Source: JAYWIG01 sp043789035
GTDB taxonomy: Bacteria; Pseudomonadota; Gammaproteobacteria; Burkholderiales; Burkholderiaceae_E
DNA length: 8,410 nucleotides
Assembly (NCBI GenBank): GCA_043789035.1
Contig: JAYWIG010000290.1
Span: 1-8,410 of the forward strand
Reading direction: 5' to 3'
Shown here one piece after another: positions 6,977 to 8,410 of this stretch. A model generated the notes under the pieces. It was not told the DNA's origin, searched no databases, and worked only from the letters and a program-made list of their open reading frames with translations. Made by a program: the position numbers and the translations under genes. Position 1 is the stretch's first letter. Every line of letters starts with the position of its first letter.

Positions 6977-7823
6977 TGATGTTGTAGGCTTGTTCTGGCG
7001 CTTCCTCATGAGCAAGATGACCTAAGTTTTTCATCGTGGTTATCTGTGCCTGAGGCAGTAGTATTTTTACCCTGTGGGCTACGCTCGGCAATATAGTTTT
7101 GTCGTTGTCGGCGACGACTAAATGTAGCGGTGTTTTTAGTTTAGGTAGGTCGCGCTTGAAAGCGTCTAAATCCCAGCTCGCCATCATTGCCAGCGCACCT
7201 GCCGCATGCTGGTGGTTCTGGATAAGCCTGGCGTAAAGCGCATTGCCCTTCTCGTCAATTTTTGAGCCTGTGCCTTTGAGTAAAGCCGTCACCATTGCGG
7301 GATCATTAGCACGCCAAGAAAACAATCGAGGCACGAACGGGTTAAGAATAAGCAGTTTTGCGATGGGAGAGAAAAATTGCCCTGAAAGGCTTTCGAGCGG
7401 CAGCAGCGCACCGTTGAAACTAAAAATCTTCTCCGGTGTTGCAAGATTGAGTAAGGCCATCTTTATCGCGATGGCTGCACCGGCGGAGTGGCCAACGATG
7501 TAATCTGGTTTCGCATCGCATGCTTTTAGTAGCTCTGCAATCGATGTGGCCATACCTTCCAATGTCATCCAACGCCTAGGTGGCTTAGACGTAAATGCAT
7601 GCCCTGGTAGGTCGATAGAAATTACCTTATGTTGCTTTGCGAGTAGCGGGGCTAAATCACGCCAAGAGTGGGTAGATGCTCCAGTGCCATGCAGTAACAG
7701 AATAGTGGGTTTTTTTTTGCTTGAATTCCCCCAACGTTGGACATGCCAGTTTACATATTGCGTTTGAATAAACTCGCTATGATCCGAATTTGGCCAATCG
7801 TTTCTCGCATCTGCCCAACGCAT
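6960..7823 (-). CDS. bchO: BchO, Mg-chelatase-associated alpha/beta hydrolase
   Basis: This 287-residue alpha/beta-hydrolase matches BchO, the protein habitually encoded with bchI and bchD. Its exact reaction is not settled in the literature I know. Key elements are the oxyanion-region HGTGASTHSWRDLAPLL (45-61), DLPGHAFTSKP (71-81), the nucleophile elbow GHSAG with Ser113 (111-115), a likely acid Asp241 in VADNDKTI (237-244) and catalytic His269 in NLGHLAHEE (266-274). The N-terminal VNWHVQRWG block is also BchO-like. The triad is complete, so it is probably catalytically active. The ATG at 7823 lies 2 bp after the bchD stop with no strong Shine-Dalgarno, suggesting translational coupling. 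A run of nine A (codons 36-38, Lys-Lys-Lys) precedes the first core strand. The 3' end overlaps the convergent amidase gene by 17 bp. Confidence 0.93.
   Translation of the reverse strand: MRWADARNDWPNSDHSEFIQTQYVNWHVQRWGNSSKKKPTILLLHGTGASTHSWRDLAPLLAKQHKVISIDLPGHAFTSKPPRRWMTLEGMATSIAELLKACDAKPDYIVGHSAGAAIAIKMALLNLATPEKIFSFNGALLPLESLSGQFFSPIAKLLILNPFVPRLFSWRANDPAMVTALLKGTGSKIDEKGNALYARLIQNHQHAAGALAMMASWDLDAFKRDLPKLKTPLHLVVADNDKTILPSVAHRVKILLPQAQITTMKNLGHLAHEEAPEQAYNIIISNL
7710..7718 (-). repeat. bchO: Homopolymer A9 tract within bchO
   Basis: Nine consecutive A on the coding strand (T on the + strand) make up exactly codons 36-38, AAA AAA AAA. Such a tract can cause polymerase slippage or replication errors. 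A one-base change would truncate BchO before its catalytic core. The frame is intact in this sequence. Confidence 0.7.
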
Positions 7824-7825
7824 CG

Positions 7826-8410
7826 TTAAGCTGCATTTCGATAAGACTGTTGCACAATGCTGGAGATAGCTTGCGCGCCTGCAAAGGGTAGAGGCATATA
7901 GGTTGCCCCCATGTCTTTGGCTAGCCCTTGCGCCAAGTAATGCGGTTGTGGCGAGGTATCGAGGACTATTGCAGATACGTTGTTTGCGAAGAATTCTTTT
8001 GCGGCCTGCTGTGCATCCTCCTGTGCCTGGGCTCTACCTCCTGCACCCGTGCGGCTGACGTTTGCGCGACCATCGGTCAGCAATACAACAAAAGGAGTTT
8101 CACCTCTTTTATGGATGATTTTAGTCAAGACAGTGAGACTATCAATTGCAGAGGCAAGTGGCGTACCACCACCACCTGGAAGGCCTGCCAAACTTCTTTT
8201 GGCCCTGGTGAGCGATCGGGTCGGTGGTAGGATGACCACTGCAGTATTGCCCCTAAATGCAATTACTGCGACCTGATCTCTTCGAACATAACATTGCACT
8301 AGAAGGAGTTCAATCGCACCCTTGGCCTCTGCCAAACGGTGCAATGCGGATGACCCTGACGCATCGATGGCAAACACAATCGTGCTCTTAGCTTTTTGTT
8401 CGATCTTTTG
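7826..8410 (-). CDS. bchD: Magnesium chelatase subunit D, C-terminal von Willebrand A domain (truncated at the window edge)
   Basis: BchD is the AAA+-like partner of BchI in the Mg-chelatase motor complex, which couples ATP hydrolysis to Mg2+ insertion by BchH. Only the last 194 codons are present. The frame runs open to base 8410, so the GTG at 8377 is internal and not the start. The visible part is the C-terminal integrin-I/vWA domain. The MIDAS motif DASGS lies at 8351-8365, followed by ALHRLAEAKGA. The MIDAS Thr is in GGGGTPLA (codon 8162-8164) and the third element is LLTDGRANV (Asp codon 8072-8074), so metal binding looks intact. YVRRDQVAVIAFRG and PPTRSLTRAKRSLAGLPGGGG are close to BchD consensus as I know it. 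The N-terminal AAA+ domain and acidic/proline linker lie outside the window. The TAA is 2 bp before bchO, consistent with a bchI-bchD-bchO operon. Confidence 0.95.
   Translation of the reverse strand, partial: QKIEQKAKSTIVFAIDASGSSALHRLAEAKGAIELLLVQCYVRRDQVAVIAFRGNTAVVILPPTRSLTRAKRSLAGLPGGGGTPLASAIDSLTVLTKIIHKRGETPFVVLLTDGRANVSRTGAGGRAQAQEDAQQAAKEFFANNVSAIVLDTSPQPHYLAQGLAKDMGATYMPLPFAGAQAISSIVQQSYRNAA

Noticed and set aside
7826..8377. A stand-alone 183-residue vWA protein starting at GTG 8377
   Set aside because: The GTG lies directly before the MIDAS motif, the frame continues open to 8410, and the sequence matches the C-terminus of BchD.

Overview
The window is a piece of a bacteriochlorophyll-based photosynthesis gene cluster, so the organism is most likely a purple or aerobic anoxygenic phototrophic proteobacterium. 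Three of the seven genes are bacteriochlorophyll genes. bchH (Mg-chelatase large subunit, C-terminal third) enters from the left edge on the + strand. bchO and the C-terminal part of bchD leave through the right edge on the - strand. Base composition looks moderate (roughly mid-to-high 40s percent GC by eye, not counted). Protein style, such as the YbgC-type thioesterase, would suit a beta- or gammaproteobacterium. The genus cannot be fixed from the sequence alone.

Layout: bchH (1-1392, +, 5'-truncated) converges with a minus-strand block of three genes. In transcription order these are a GntR/UTRA-type regulator (5416-4688), a large secreted M16 zinc peptidase (4648-1826) and a YbgC-type acyl-CoA thioesterase (1814-1386). 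The gaps are 39 bp and 11 bp, so the block can be read as one operon. Divergent from the regulator, across a 135-bp intergenic region, is an amidase-signature hydrolase (5552-6976, +). It converges with and overlaps bchO (7823-6960, -), which follows bchD (8410-7826, -, truncated by the window edge) after only 2 bp.

The four middle genes therefore form a compact block without known pigment-synthesis roles, set between two Mg-chelatase loci. Both borders are convergent 3' overlaps, of 7 bp and 17 bp. In the classical purple-bacterial order bchH is followed by bchL and bchM; here the run ends at bchH. BchH and BchD (with BchI, presumably outside the window) are subunits of the enzyme that inserts Mg2+ into protoporphyrin IX. 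BchO is its habitual genomic companion. The only extended non-coding stretch is the 135-bp gntR/amidase divergent region. No RNA gene, insertion sequence or CRISPR array was seen.

I found no convincing evidence for a wholly new system. The points most worth checking are the non-pigment block between bchH and bchDO, the possible regulator-amidase pair with its repeat-containing leader, a palindrome just before the peptidase start, and a nine-base A tract inside bchO.
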